Origin: Bacteroidota bacterium
GTDB taxonomy: Bacteria; Bacteroidota; Bacteroidia; Chitinophagales; Chitinophagaceae
Assembly: GCA_023426425.1 (NCBI GenBank)
Contig: JAFAAT010000129.1
Coordinates: 1 to 15,260, forward strand
Reading direction: 5' to 3'
DNA: 15,260 nucleotides
The notes under the pieces are model-generated. The model was not told the DNA's origin, did no database searches, and saw only the letters and a list, made by a program, of their open reading frames with translations. Of the stretch, positions 7,064 through 14,766 are shown piece after piece; positions within the stretch are counted from its first letter, which is position 1; each line of letters starts with the position of its first letter. The translations under genes were made by a program, and so were the position numbers.

Positions 7064-7531
7064 TCACGGTCTTGAATAGGAAGAGGTAGTTGTTGCGTTT
7101 ATACCGTTAATTGTGGTGATGTACTTCAAGGTCAGTGCACTTGAATTAAGCGTCAGTATTTCGGCATCGATATCAATGCCCTGATGGGTGAAGAAAAGCC
7201 TGGTGTCGTTGTTGGTCAACTGCCAGTTGCCGACTGTCTCGGTTTGAGGATCACCCGGACTGCACTTCGTAGCACCTTCATCGATAGTAGTAGTGTTGTT
7301 GGCGTTGAAAGTAAAGACGTTATCTTTTTCGCATTCTGGTAGCATTGCGAATAGATCTGTGTTCTGCGGTCCGACAGGTGCAGGAAATTCAACTAGGCTC
7401 GTGCTTGAGGAAAGCTTCCAATATCCTGATGTTAGAGCAGATGCACCGCTAGTAGTAGCAGTCTTGTTGTCATCTTTTTTGCACGCTCCAAGTAATGCCA
7501 GGAAAGCGAAAGCGAGGGTGTACTTTTTCAT
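7064..7531 (-). CDS. Lipocalin-like small lipoprotein
   Basis: The protein has 155 residues. A short signal peptide, MKKYTLAFAFLALLGA, ends in a canonical lipobox LLGAC (Cys17), followed by KKDDNK. The mature part begins with a Ser/Thr/Gly-rich linker and then a beta-rich domain of about 120 residues: a conserved Gly-x-Trp start strand (GYWKLSSS, 36-43), Cys67-x-Lys-Asp-Asn-x-Phe-x-Phe, a turn rich in Thr, Cys90, then GNWQLTNNDTRLFF. This pattern, with a Cys pair likely forming a disulfide, is that of lipocalin-like domain proteins very common in Bacteroidota; no ligand or function is established for most. Its Lys-rich residues after Cys17 fit retention or surface display in the outer membrane. 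It is transcribed alone, from a promoter at about 7551-7580, and ends at a strong hairpin. Confidence 0.85.
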   Translation of the reverse strand: MKKYTLAFAFLALLGACKKDDNKTATTSGASALTSGYWKLSSSTSLVEFPAPVGPQNTDLFAMLPECEKDNVFTFNANNTTTIDEGATKCSPGDPQTETVGNWQLTNNDTRLFFTHQGIDIDAEILTLNSSALTLKYITTINGINATTTSSYSRP

Positions 7532-7550
7532 TTATGTTAGATTTACTTTC

Positions 7551-7580
7551 CAAAGTAGAAAATGCAATGCGAAAATCAAA
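7551..7580 (-). promoter_or_regulatory. Bacteroidota-type promoter for the lipocalin gene
   Basis: On the - strand, TTTG (7577-7580) is followed after exactly 19 bases by TACTTTG (7551-7557), one base short of the TAnnTTTG -7 box. It is about 20 bases upstream of the ATG. The spacing fits the known -33/-7 pattern of the Bacteroidota primary sigma factor. Confidence 0.5.
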
Positions 7581-7702
7581 GTGTCTATGTCAGCCATTTT
7601 ATGATGTATTTGCTAATTACCAGTGGCAGCCAAATGTTGAGTCCGTCGAAAAAGTACAGCTCAATACCCGCGTTGTACAGAATCTTTCTACCGCTTGGGT
7701 TT

Positions 7703-7733
7703 AGCTTTTATGTATCGGCAAAGCTGGATACAT
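7703..7733. repeat. Two interleaved inverted repeats (mutually exclusive hairpins or pseudoknot-like)
   Basis: AGCTTT (7703-7708) pairs with AAAGCT (7720-7725), and ATGTATC (7710-7716) pairs with GATACAT (7727-7733). The arms alternate left-left-right-right. As RNA they could form either hairpin; both together would be an H-type pseudoknot, but the single-base linker at 7726 is probably too short to span the first stem. As DNA they could be overlapping operator dyads. Confidence 0.5.
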
Positions 7734-7750
7734 CCATATAATTACTTTAC

Positions 7751-7860
7751 GGGCTAGATGATGATCTGTTGGATGACCAATTTTAGAGAGGAGGCCCAGA
7801 TTAGCCGGCGTCTGTTGAGACTATCAAGTCGAAAATGATGATATAAAGTCATTTTCCTCT
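7751..7860 (+). other. Potential structured RNA or leader element ending in a terminator-like hairpin
   Basis: The stretch contains a GGGC/GCCC closing stem (7751-7754 with 7794-7797) that encloses two 4-bp hairpins with 4-base loops: AGAT-GATG-ATCT (7756-7767) and TTGG-ATGA-CCAA (7769-7780). A third follows, GACT-ATCA-AGTC (7819-7830), and immediately after it a perfect 8-bp hairpin, GAAAATGA (7831-7838) with TCATTTTC (7849-7856), and then CTCTT. The last one resembles a terminator although no gene on the + strand precedes it. A small RNA is possible, but short stems like these also arise by chance, and no promoter was found. Confidence 0.3.
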
Positions 7861-7889
7861 TGATTAATTGCTTAATATTCATAGCTTTG
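7859..7889 (+). promoter_or_regulatory. Bacteroidota-type promoter for the MBOAT operon
   Basis: CTTG (7859-7862) is followed by a 19-base spacer and TAGCTTTG (7882-7889), an exact match to the TAnnTTTG -7 consensus. Transcription would start near 7896, leaving a leader of about 30 bases before the GTG at 7926. Confidence 0.7.
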
Positions 7890-7925
7890 TGAACCATATT
7901 TCGTTTTTCTTGCAACCTTTCACTA

Positions 7926-9347
7926 GTGGTTTTTAGTTCTGCAGTATTTCTGTTCTATTTTCTTCCAGCAGTTCTGTTGCTATATTTTCTGGCCAGGGGA
8001 AGTCTGAAGATCCAAAACCTCATCCTTTTTGGGAGCAGTTTTGTGTTCTATTTCTGGGGTGAAAAGCAGTATACCATTCTCGTACTGGCATCGGTGCTAT
8101 TTAACTACCTGATGGGAATTGCAATCAGCAAAACGCGCAAGCCGGTTAGCATGTGGGTACTTGGCTTTTCGATCATTGCCAATCTACTTGTGTTGTTTTA
8201 CTACAAGTATTTCGGCTTTTTCATCGCGAATCTCCAATGGTTTACAGACGAAGCTGTGCTTGAGGGAGCTTCCAAGGGTATACACCTTCCACTCGGAATA
8301 TCGTTCTTCACATTCCACGGCCTTACGTACGTAATTGATATATATAGAAGGGATGCACAGGTTTCCCACAACCCGTTGAACGTGGGGTTATATACTTTGT
8401 TCTTTCCACAGCTTGTCGCCGGACCGATTGTCCGATATAAGGACATCGATCAACAACTTACGAAGCGAAGCGTAAACTATTCAGGAATTGCAGAAGGGAC
8501 GCGGCGTTTCATTATTGGATTCGCCAAGAAGATGATTATTGCAAATGCTGCCGGCGAGGTTGCAGACAATATTTATTCGTTACAGCCGAACCATATGCAT
8601 GCTTCCTTGCTTTGGGTCGCTGCAATTGCATATAGCATACAGATCTATTTTGATTTTTCAGGGTATTCTGACATGGCTATCGGGCTGGCAAGGATGTTCG
8701 GCTTTAAGTTTCTTGAAAACTTCAACTTCCCATATGCGGCACAATCCATCAAGGATTTTTGGAGGCGCTGGCACATCAGTCTCAGTACTTTTTTCAGAGA
8801 CTATGTGTATATACCACTGGGCGGCAACAAGAAGGGTAGCCTGCGAACCTACGTAAACCTGATCGCAGTATTCTTTCTAACGGGAATCTGGCATGGTGCA
8901 AGCTGGAACTTTGTGATCTGGGGCTTGTACCATGGCTTCTTTCTCATCATGGAGCGGTTGTTCCTCGACAAATTGCTGTCTCGCATTCCCGCCATCTTCA
9001 GACGCTTCTATACACTCTTCATTGTTTGTGTCGGCTGGGTCTTCTTCAGGGTCGAGAATTTCGGTATGCTAAAGCATATACTTAAGAAGATGTTCCTGGT
9101 TGAAAGTGGGTATCTGGATGTCTATAGAGTGGGGTATTTCCTGCAGCCCTATTATGCAGCAGCGCTGATTGCGGGTATAGTGTTCTCATTTCCTGTCCAC
9201 CAGTACCTAAAAGTCCGTACGGGCATAACTACTAGCCGGCCAGCAGTCAGGATCACGTATGACATTGCTTTTCTGGCACTTTTTTTCCTGAGCCTGTCGA
9301 TCATGGCTTCCTCTACGTTTAACCCTTTCATTTATTTCCGGTTTTGA
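7926..9347 (+). CDS. MBOAT family membrane-bound O-acyltransferase (AlgI/PatA-like)
   Basis: This 473-residue polytopic inner-membrane protein is close to the usual length of AlgI-type proteins (about 470-520). Family blocks are in order: LPLGISFFTFHGLTYVIDIYRR (about 121-142), LFFPQLVAGPIVRY (158-171), YFDFSGYSDMAIGLA (241-255), KDFWRRWHISLSTFFRDYVYIPLGGN (276-301) and FLTGIWHGASWNFVIWG (317-333). The catalytic His323 in WHGASW is present, as is the conserved His283 in RRWHISLS. Such proteins pass acyl groups, usually acetyl, across the membrane to a periplasmic partner that modifies a glycan (alginate, peptidoglycan or another exopolysaccharide). The GTG start at 7926 gives MVFSSAVFLFYFLP, the standard family N terminus. 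The next gene overlaps it by four bases and encodes the expected AlgJ/AlgX-type partner, so both should be translated from one mRNA. Confidence 0.95.
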   Translation: MVFSSAVFLFYFLPAVLLLYFLARGSLKIQNLILFGSSFVFYFWGEKQYTILVLASVLFNYLMGIAISKTRKPVSMWVLGFSIIANLLVLFYYKYFGFFIANLQWFTDEAVLEGASKGIHLPLGISFFTFHGLTYVIDIYRRDAQVSHNPLNVGLYTLFFPQLVAGPIVRYKDIDQQLTKRSVNYSGIAEGTRRFIIGFAKKMIIANAAGEVADNIYSLQPNHMHASLLWVAAIAYSIQIYFDFSGYSDMAIGLARMFGFKFLENFNFPYAAQSIKDFWRRWHISLSTFFRDYVYIPLGGNKKGSLRTYVNLIAVFFLTGIWHGASWNFVIWGLYHGFFLIMERLFLDKLLSRIPAIFRRFYTLFIVCVGWVFFRVENFGMLKHILKKMFLVESGYLDVYRVGYFLQPYYAAALIAGIVFSFPVHQYLKVRTGITTSRPAVRITYDIAFLALFFLSLSIMASSTFNPFIYFRF

Positions 9348-11101
9348 TTAGACCACGGCTCTATATCACTATACTATTGGCATTGGGCACAGCCCTTTTG
9401 GCTGTGATGACGTACCCAATGGTATCGAAGTTGTTCCGGCCAGTTGTGTTGCTGGACCTGAACATCAAGTCGTTTGCAAATGCAGAGTTGTCGCTTGGGT
9501 ATAACCCGGAACAAAGGATTTTTCTACCGGCATACTCCGACAAAGTCACCTTGCAGGCATCGCAGTTCTTGAAGACTATCACATTCCAGATTCCGGGAGT
9601 ACGTGAGACGCGGAACCTGCAGCTAAAAATGAACAACAGGCACAATGTGATTATAGTCGAGAAAATGTCTGTAATCCTGAAGGGTGTAACCTATCGCGAC
9701 ACATTGATGACCTGGTATGGTTCGGATGTTCGTAACGCCTTTGCCGAAGTTTCAGATATAAAACTGCCATCCGAAAACCGCGTTTATCTACAAATTAATA
9801 CCGGGGCAAATGACCCCTTTATCTTGTTTAATGAGAAGATATCAAAGATCGTAGAGGAACATTCTGCAGGCCATAAACTTGAAGGAGCTAAGATTTTAAT
9901 TACTACCCTGCTTATCTCTCTATTTATTTGCATAACCGTTTTTTATTTCATGTGGCCCTGGTTGAACAACGGTGCAGTGTTTTCAGCCATAAAGCACGCC
10001 GGAATTCTTCCTTTAGGTTTTGGACTGTTTATTTTTTTCATATTCATCAACAATAGCCTCGAACTTGTACCTGATAAAGGAAGCCAGGAAAACAGGGCAG
10101 CAGCCAAGAGACCAGAGCTACGGTATGATACCTTTTTTGACTTCCCGGATGAATATTCAAAATATGCCCGGGACCATTTTTCCTTTCGAAACTTCCTGTT
10201 TTATGTCAACTCACTGATGAGGGTGAAGGTCTTTAAGACTTCACCACTGCCGTCAGATGTGATAGTGGGCAAAAATGGTTGGTTTTTTTACAACGAAATT
10301 GGAAGTATGGCAGATACGCGTCGATTTGCCGACGTAAGTCCTGCCGAATTGCACCTGATCAGTAATTCACTGATGCAAAAGAAAAACTGGCTGGAAAAGC
10401 GAGGTGTTAAGTTTTACGTGATAGTTCCTCCCAATAAAGACCGGATCTATCCTGAATACCTGCCAGATGATTATTTCATTACTAACATTGGCAGCAACCG
10501 ACTCGACCTCTATAAAGAACACCTCTGGAACAATTACAAATTCAGGCTAATTGATCCCACAGACTCGTTGCTTGCTGCAAAAAAACGAAGGGATGTGTAT
10601 TATACGACAGACACGCACTGGAATCTTTTCGGAGGTTTTAAGGGATACCAGGTGCTAATGAATGAAGTTGTGAAGGACTTTCCTCATTTGAAGCCATTGA
10701 AAGAAGAGGACTTCCTGATTCATGAAGAGGTTACAACAGAAGGTGATATCGCCGGTCTCATCTCACTTCAGAAGGATTTTACAAGAACTGAGATTCATAT
10801 GCAGCTTCGGGATACCAGCAAGCAACTTATACCTGCTACAACGTCTGAAATCTTTATCCCTTTTACCAACAACAAAACCATAGATAGCTCAGAGCTGAAA
10901 GTGATCGTATTTCGCGATTCATATTGTAATTACCTTACCCCTTTCCTGAACGTGCACTTCAAGGATGCAATCTATGTCTGGTCCTATGAGTTTATGGAGA
11001 AAATGATAGAGGAAGAGAAGCCTGACGTTGTCATTTTTGAATCTTTGCAGCGGTTTATGGCTGCAGCATTCCTGCTTCCGAATTCGAAGGGCGTGGAGTA
11101 A
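9344..11101 (+). CDS. AlgJ/AlgX-like SGNH acetyltransferase with extra N-terminal membrane domain
   Basis: The protein has 585 residues. The start is TTG 9344, overlapping the MBOAT stop as TTGA; no ATG occurs before residue 22, inside the first helix. A signal anchor (about 8-26) is followed by a predicted periplasmic beta-rich domain (30-180). Two membrane helices come next (about 183-206 and 218-236), then the SGNH hydrolase-like domain (about 295-575). The last carries IVGKNGWFFY (307-316), the catalytic pair Asp423/His425 in TTDTHWN, and Ser526 in FRDSY as the likely nucleophile, the same layout as the AlgX/AlgJ triad. It ends with DVVIFESLQRF. With the MBOAT partner it should acetylate a glycan in the periplasm. 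The N-terminal domain is absent from classical AlgJ/AlgX; its strand pattern (KTITFQIPG, NRVYLQINTG) suggests a beta-sandwich, perhaps for glycan binding (inference). Confidence 0.88.
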   Translation: MIRPRLYITILLALGTALLAVMTYPMVSKLFRPVVLLDLNIKSFANAELSLGYNPEQRIFLPAYSDKVTLQASQFLKTITFQIPGVRETRNLQLKMNNRHNVIIVEKMSVILKGVTYRDTLMTWYGSDVRNAFAEVSDIKLPSENRVYLQINTGANDPFILFNEKISKIVEEHSAGHKLEGAKILITTLLISLFICITVFYFMWPWLNNGAVFSAIKHAGILPLGFGLFIFFIFINNSLELVPDKGSQENRAAAKRPELRYDTFFDFPDEYSKYARDHFSFRNFLFYVNSLMRVKVFKTSPLPSDVIVGKNGWFFYNEIGSMADTRRFADVSPAELHLISNSLMQKKNWLEKRGVKFYVIVPPNKDRIYPEYLPDDYFITNIGSNRLDLYKEHLWNNYKFRLIDPTDSLLAAKKRRDVYYTTDTHWNLFGGFKGYQVLMNEVVKDFPHLKPLKEEDFLIHEEVTTEGDIAGLISLQKDFTRTEIHMQLRDTSKQLIPATTSEIFIPFTNNKTIDSSELKVIVFRDSYCNYLTPFLNVHFKDAIYVWSYEFMEKMIEEEKPDVVIFESLQRFMAAAFLLPNSKGVE

Positions 11102-11207
11102 ATTGAAGTTGCTGGCTTCTTAAGTTTTACAGACTATTACACCTTGATCAGGTGAGCTAAAGTAGCCTTGTCTTTTCGTAAACCCCAAAATACTTTCCCG
11201 TGATCTG

Positions 11208-11238
11208 AAGGAGAATGTTGGGAAACACTCCTCCTTTT
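11208..11238 (+). terminator. Terminator of the MBOAT-SGNH operon
   Basis: AAGGAG (11208-11213) pairs with CTCCTT (11231-11236). An inner TGTT/AACA stem (11216-11219 with 11224-11227) closes a GGGA loop across a small internal loop. T-tract TTTT occupies 11235-11238. It lies about 107 bases after the operon stop. Confidence 0.55.
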
Positions 11239-11244
11239 AAGCTC

Positions 11245-11280
11245 CCTCAGAACAAGCCTCATTGTGAGACTGTTCTGAGG
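11245..11280. terminator. Hairpin in the convergent intergenic region
   Basis: CCTCAGAACA (11245-11254) and TGTTCTGAGG (11271-11280) are perfect 10-base arms; an inner CTCA/TGAG stem (11258-11261 with 11265-11268) closes a three-base loop. It lies 36 bases past the glycosyltransferase stop and may work for the - strand transcript, but neither side has a clear U-tract. Confidence 0.55.
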
Positions 11281-11316
11281 AAGCCTGATGCTTTTCAGGA
11301 AGCAATAAACTAGCTA

Positions 11317-14300
11317 TTACGCAGAGAAGTTGAGACTAAAATCATGCGCTCCGAGGCTCAGATTCGGGCTATAGCAGGGATCATGGGCGATCACAGTCCG
11401 CCAACGCTCTTCAAACATGGCCATCTCTCTAAGATGTCTTTGGTAAGACTCTTTACTTTTATGAGGATGTCCGCGCGTAGACGATTCAAAATGGTAAAGC
11501 TGTACGTCCGGTAGATACACATTGTAATAGCCAGCCTGCTGAATTTTAAGACAGAAGTCGACGTCGTTGTATTCCACTTCAAATAGCTCCGTCATTCCAC
11601 CAACTTCGAGGAACACCTCCCTCCTAACCATCAGGCAGGCAGCAGTGAGTGCTGAAAAGTTATTCATGGATTGGAGATAGTTAAAATAGCAAGGGTCATC
11701 CTTATGCGCATTGACAAAAGCATGTCCGGCGATGCCGCCAAGTCCTACTATCACTCCGGCATGTTGCACATGGTCGTCGGGGTATAGAAGCTTGGCACCT
11801 ACTGCGCCGGTGTTCGCATGTTGTGCGTGCGAAACCATGGTCGACAGCCAGTCTTCGTGTATCACCTCCATATCGTTGTTGAGGAAGAGGAGATAGTCGC
11901 CGTCACAGGCAGCTACGCCCATGTTCATGAGCTTTGCAAAATTGAACGGAAATGAGGCGTCAATGCAACGGAACCGGTCTTTATACTCCTGGGTATAATG
12001 ATCCATGAGAGCGAACAACTCAGGACTTGTACTGTTGTTGTTTAATACTATTACCTCAAAATCTGGATAGTCGGTAAGCCTGAATATCGAGTCGATAGTG
12101 TTTTTTGTGAGTTTTACCTGGTCCTTTGTGGGAATGATTATGCTAACCTTCCCCGGGCGCGTGATCTGGTAGCGGATACGGTAGCCCCTCAGGCCTGACA
12201 GATATTCTACCTCACCTGGAGTTTGCCTTCGTTGCAGCGCCTCCTCCAGGGCTTTTTTCGCAGCGATATAGGCATAGGGTTTCACCTCTTCACTTTGGGC
12301 TGCAGACTTTTTATGTATTCGCCAATGATAAAGCACTTTGGGGATGTGCCCTATTTTTTGTGTCTGTTCTGTAGCGCGCAGTATAAGGTCGTAGTCCTGG
12401 CTGCCTTCAAAGCCAAGGCGGAACCCTCCTATTGCGTCGACCACTGCTTTTTTCATGACTACAATATGCCCGAAGTAATTTCTTGAAAGCAGGCTGTGGG
12501 GCGCCCAGTCAGGCTTGAAATGCGGCACACTGTGTCGGTCATATTCATTGATTTTATCCTCGTCTGAATATATTATCTCATGTTCCGGATGGTCGTTCAG
12601 ATGTTTCGCCACTTCAAACAGGCAGTTCTCAGCAAGTGCGTCATCATGATCCATCAGCACGATATAGTCACCAGTTGCGAGCGCCAGAGCTGAGTTGGAG
12701 GAAGCAGAGATATGGCCGTTTTCCTTGCGGAGGACAAGTTTGATACGCTTGTCTTTGGCAGCATATACCTGAAGCAGACGCTGAACCTGGGAATTGGGAG
12801 AACAGTCGTCAGCGATACAAAGTTCCCAATTCTCATACTGCTGGTTGAGCACAGATTCCAATGCCTTTCGCAAGAACTGAACCGGCGGATCATATACAGG
12901 CATAATAATACTGAACTTCGGAAGTATGGTAAGTCCACTGTAGTACTGTTCGAATCTTTCTCTTAAGACCTCTGGTTTGAGCTTTCCCTTTATCCAGTCA
13001 TGATAGGTGAAGACATTCCCATTTTGCATATCCTCAAGAAGCACTATTCTGACTGGCCGGTCTTCAGCCAGAAGGTACAGTCGCTTGAACAAGCCACGAA
13101 AGAACTTCCGCACGAATCTGAATCCAGACCTGCTCATGGCGAAATGAAGAAACTCGAGCATGCTCTTCAGGATGCTCTTCCCTGGTGCTTTCTTTTTGAA
13201 GAATATCTTTTTGATTTTGCCGAGCTTTTTACCCAGCCTGTAATACCACCGTTGTTCCAGTGCGCTAATTCGCTCCTGCAAAGAAGTATTGAGCTCATTT
13301 AGAGCAATTCGTTCCTTTTTGCTGTGTGAAAGTAAGGATTGAAGTGTTTGTATTTTCTGTTGCAGCACACGAATCTCGCTCTGAGGCAGGTGCTGCCTTT
13401 CAGATACAAGACGAATGACTGCTGAAAGGTGTTCCTGGAACAGATCATAATGCTTATTGATGACTGCTCCATAGCTTGTCGCCTGATACTGGGATTTATT
13501 CTCAAGCGTCGTCTCAATATCAATACTTCCCGGAACCGGTGCCTGAGTAGCGAACGCCTGGAAGGCGCATGAACCGGGTGCTGAAAGTGCCCGGATCGCA
13601 AAATCCCAAAAAGTGTTATTATCGGTAAAGGACTCATCGAAGCCCGCCAATTCCTGCCACAAGGAACGTTGTATAGCGAGGTTGCCATCAATTGCGAAAG
13701 AAGTAAGTACATCGGGAAGGCTAACCCAACTTGATTGCTGCTCAACAGTAGCTAGTGTGAATGAGAAGCTAGCTTCATCTTTTTCTAGTAGTGGCGACAG
13801 GAACTCAGTTACTGAATAATTATGATTGAGATTCCCGATCACCAGGGTTGGCGAATCCAGCTTTGCAATGAGATGGTTCAATGTATGGGCAAGACTCACA
13901 TCGAATGCGTGGAAGGAAACCGTCAATGCCGGTTGGTCAGTAGCCAGTTCCTCCCGCATGTGCGCAATCACTTCTGTTGATCCGAAAATAAGCACTTTGG
14001 GTGCGGAAACAAATGTGTCCCTCAGTTGACTCAGGATTGAAAGGAGCTGCTTTTTTGCCCTTTTGTCCTTTAACCGAAGTATGAAAGAAACCTCTGATCC
14101 ATCAAACCAGCCTTTCTGCGAAAGCAACAGGTCCGCTTCCTTCACAGCTGAGTAAAGATCAGTGGGTAATTTGTGCCGGATGTGCTGGTCTTTGATAAAG
14201 GTTGACTTAGTTTTGGCGGGGGGTGTATAGCTAGTTTCAGCAACTGCCGCCTCGATGGGAAGGTGCTGAAGAACAAGAGAGCGTGTCCGCTCTAGTGTAT

Positions 14301-14766
14301 CTGCATGAATCAGGCAACAGGCACTGCCCAGTGCTGCCTTGTACTTAAGTAGAAGTTCTGCATCACCTTCAGGCATGTATTCACTGTAGAGAAAAACGAA
14401 GTATGCCTGCTCAAACAAGCTCTGAATGTCGAACTCTTTAAACTGTGAGTAACACCAGACCAGACCCCACAACGTACCGTTCGACATGCCCTCTTCAAGA
14501 GTGAGCATAGCCTGCAACCTAATATCCTGGATTTTGTGTCCGGCCACATGATTTTTGAGGACAGGCTTGAGACGTTCGCAATAGAAGTAATTATTTTCCT
14601 TATCGATTACTCCGCTCAACCGGCGATACTTTGCTGCTGGCAGGAGATGTTGGGAAAGCATTATTGCAACGTCCCTGCCGGAATGAACCTCTGGAGCGAC
14701 GATGAAAATGGGAACCTGTCCTGGAATTATAGAACTGGTTAAAAAAGAGCTTTGTAATGGTTGCAT
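11317..14766 (-). CDS. Large multidomain glycosyltransferase (two GT2 domains plus degenerate N-terminal GT-A-like domain)
   Basis: The protein has 1149 residues with no membrane helix. From the C terminus: GT2 domain B (about 873-1110) has VSIIIPTKDQ, FLNNDMEV (Asn964-Asp965 at the metal site) and EVEYNDVDFCLK. GT2 domain A (about 616-830) has FSIIMPVYDPP, the Asp706-His-Asp708 motif in LMDHDDAL, and FEGSQDYDL. Both look active. A coiled coil (about 463-505) precedes the YRLGKKLGKIKKIF basic linker. The region about 255-405 resembles a worn GT-A fold: VLIFGS start, GNLNHNYS where the DxD should be, and GNLAIQRSLWQELAGFDESF, which imitates the typical GT2 block after the catalytic site. Residues 1-200 are unassigned. 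Tandem GT2 proteins of this type assemble O-antigen or capsule chains on the cytoplasmic side of the inner membrane. Its start overlaps the stop of the ABC ATPase gene by 28 bases, so the two are co-transcribed and probably coupled. Confidence 0.93.
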   Translation of the reverse strand: MQPLQSSFLTSSIIPGQVPIFIVAPEVHSGRDVAIMLSQHLLPAAKYRRLSGVIDKENNYFYCERLKPVLKNHVAGHKIQDIRLQAMLTLEEGMSNGTLWGLVWCYSQFKEFDIQSLFEQAYFVFLYSEYMPEGDAELLLKYKAALGSACCLIHADTLERTRSLVLQHLPIEAAVAETSYTPPAKTKSTFIKDQHIRHKLPTDLYSAVKEADLLLSQKGWFDGSEVSFILRLKDKRAKKQLLSILSQLRDTFVSAPKVLIFGSTEVIAHMREELATDQPALTVSFHAFDVSLAHTLNHLIAKLDSPTLVIGNLNHNYSVTEFLSPLLEKDEASFSFTLATVEQQSSWVSLPDVLTSFAIDGNLAIQRSLWQELAGFDESFTDNNTFWDFAIRALSAPGSCAFQAFATQAPVPGSIDIETTLENKSQYQATSYGAVINKHYDLFQEHLSAVIRLVSERQHLPQSEIRVLQQKIQTLQSLLSHSKKERIALNELNTSLQERISALEQRWYYRLGKKLGKIKKIFFKKKAPGKSILKSMLEFLHFAMSRSGFRFVRKFFRGLFKRLYLLAEDRPVRIVLLEDMQNGNVFTYHDWIKGKLKPEVLRERFEQYYSGLTILPKFSIIMPVYDPPVQFLRKALESVLNQQYENWELCIADDCSPNSQVQRLLQVYAAKDKRIKLVLRKENGHISASSNSALALATGDYIVLMDHDDALAENCLFEVAKHLNDHPEHEIIYSDEDKINEYDRHSVPHFKPDWAPHSLLSRNYFGHIVVMKKAVVDAIGGFRLGFEGSQDYDLILRATEQTQKIGHIPKVLYHWRIHKKSAAQSEEVKPYAYIAAKKALEEALQRRQTPGEVEYLSGLRGYRIRYQITRPGKVSIIIPTKDQVKLTKNTIDSIFRLTDYPDFEVIVLNNNSTSPELFALMDHYTQEYKDRFRCIDASFPFNFAKLMNMGVAACDGDYLLFLNNDMEVIHEDWLSTMVSHAQHANTGAVGAKLLYPDDHVQHAGVIVGLGGIAGHAFVNAHKDDPCYFNYLQSMNNFSALTAACLMVRREVFLEVGGMTELFEVEYNDVDFCLKIQQAGYYNVYLPDVQLYHFESSTRGHPHKSKESYQRHLREMAMFEERWRTVIAHDPCYSPNLSLGAHDFSLNFSA

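Larger units (their letters stand above)
7532..7925. other. Divergent intergenic region with two promoters and several foldable elements
   Basis: The region separates the lipocalin gene (-) from the MBOAT gene (+). It carries one promoter candidate for each gene near its two ends. Between them are two interleaved inverted repeats (7703-7733) and a run of small hairpins ending in a larger one (7751-7860). I find no convincing coding frame or tRNA. Confidence 0.6.

Noticed and set aside
7495..7704. Small frames on the + strand in the lipocalin-MBOAT gap as genes
   Set aside because: They overlap the lipocalin signal-peptide region in antisense, have no family and end in non-conserved-looking sequence; the region is better explained by promoters.
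7751..7797. tRNA or other known RNA gene
   Set aside because: The stems are too short, and there is no acceptor stem, T-loop or anticodon arm.
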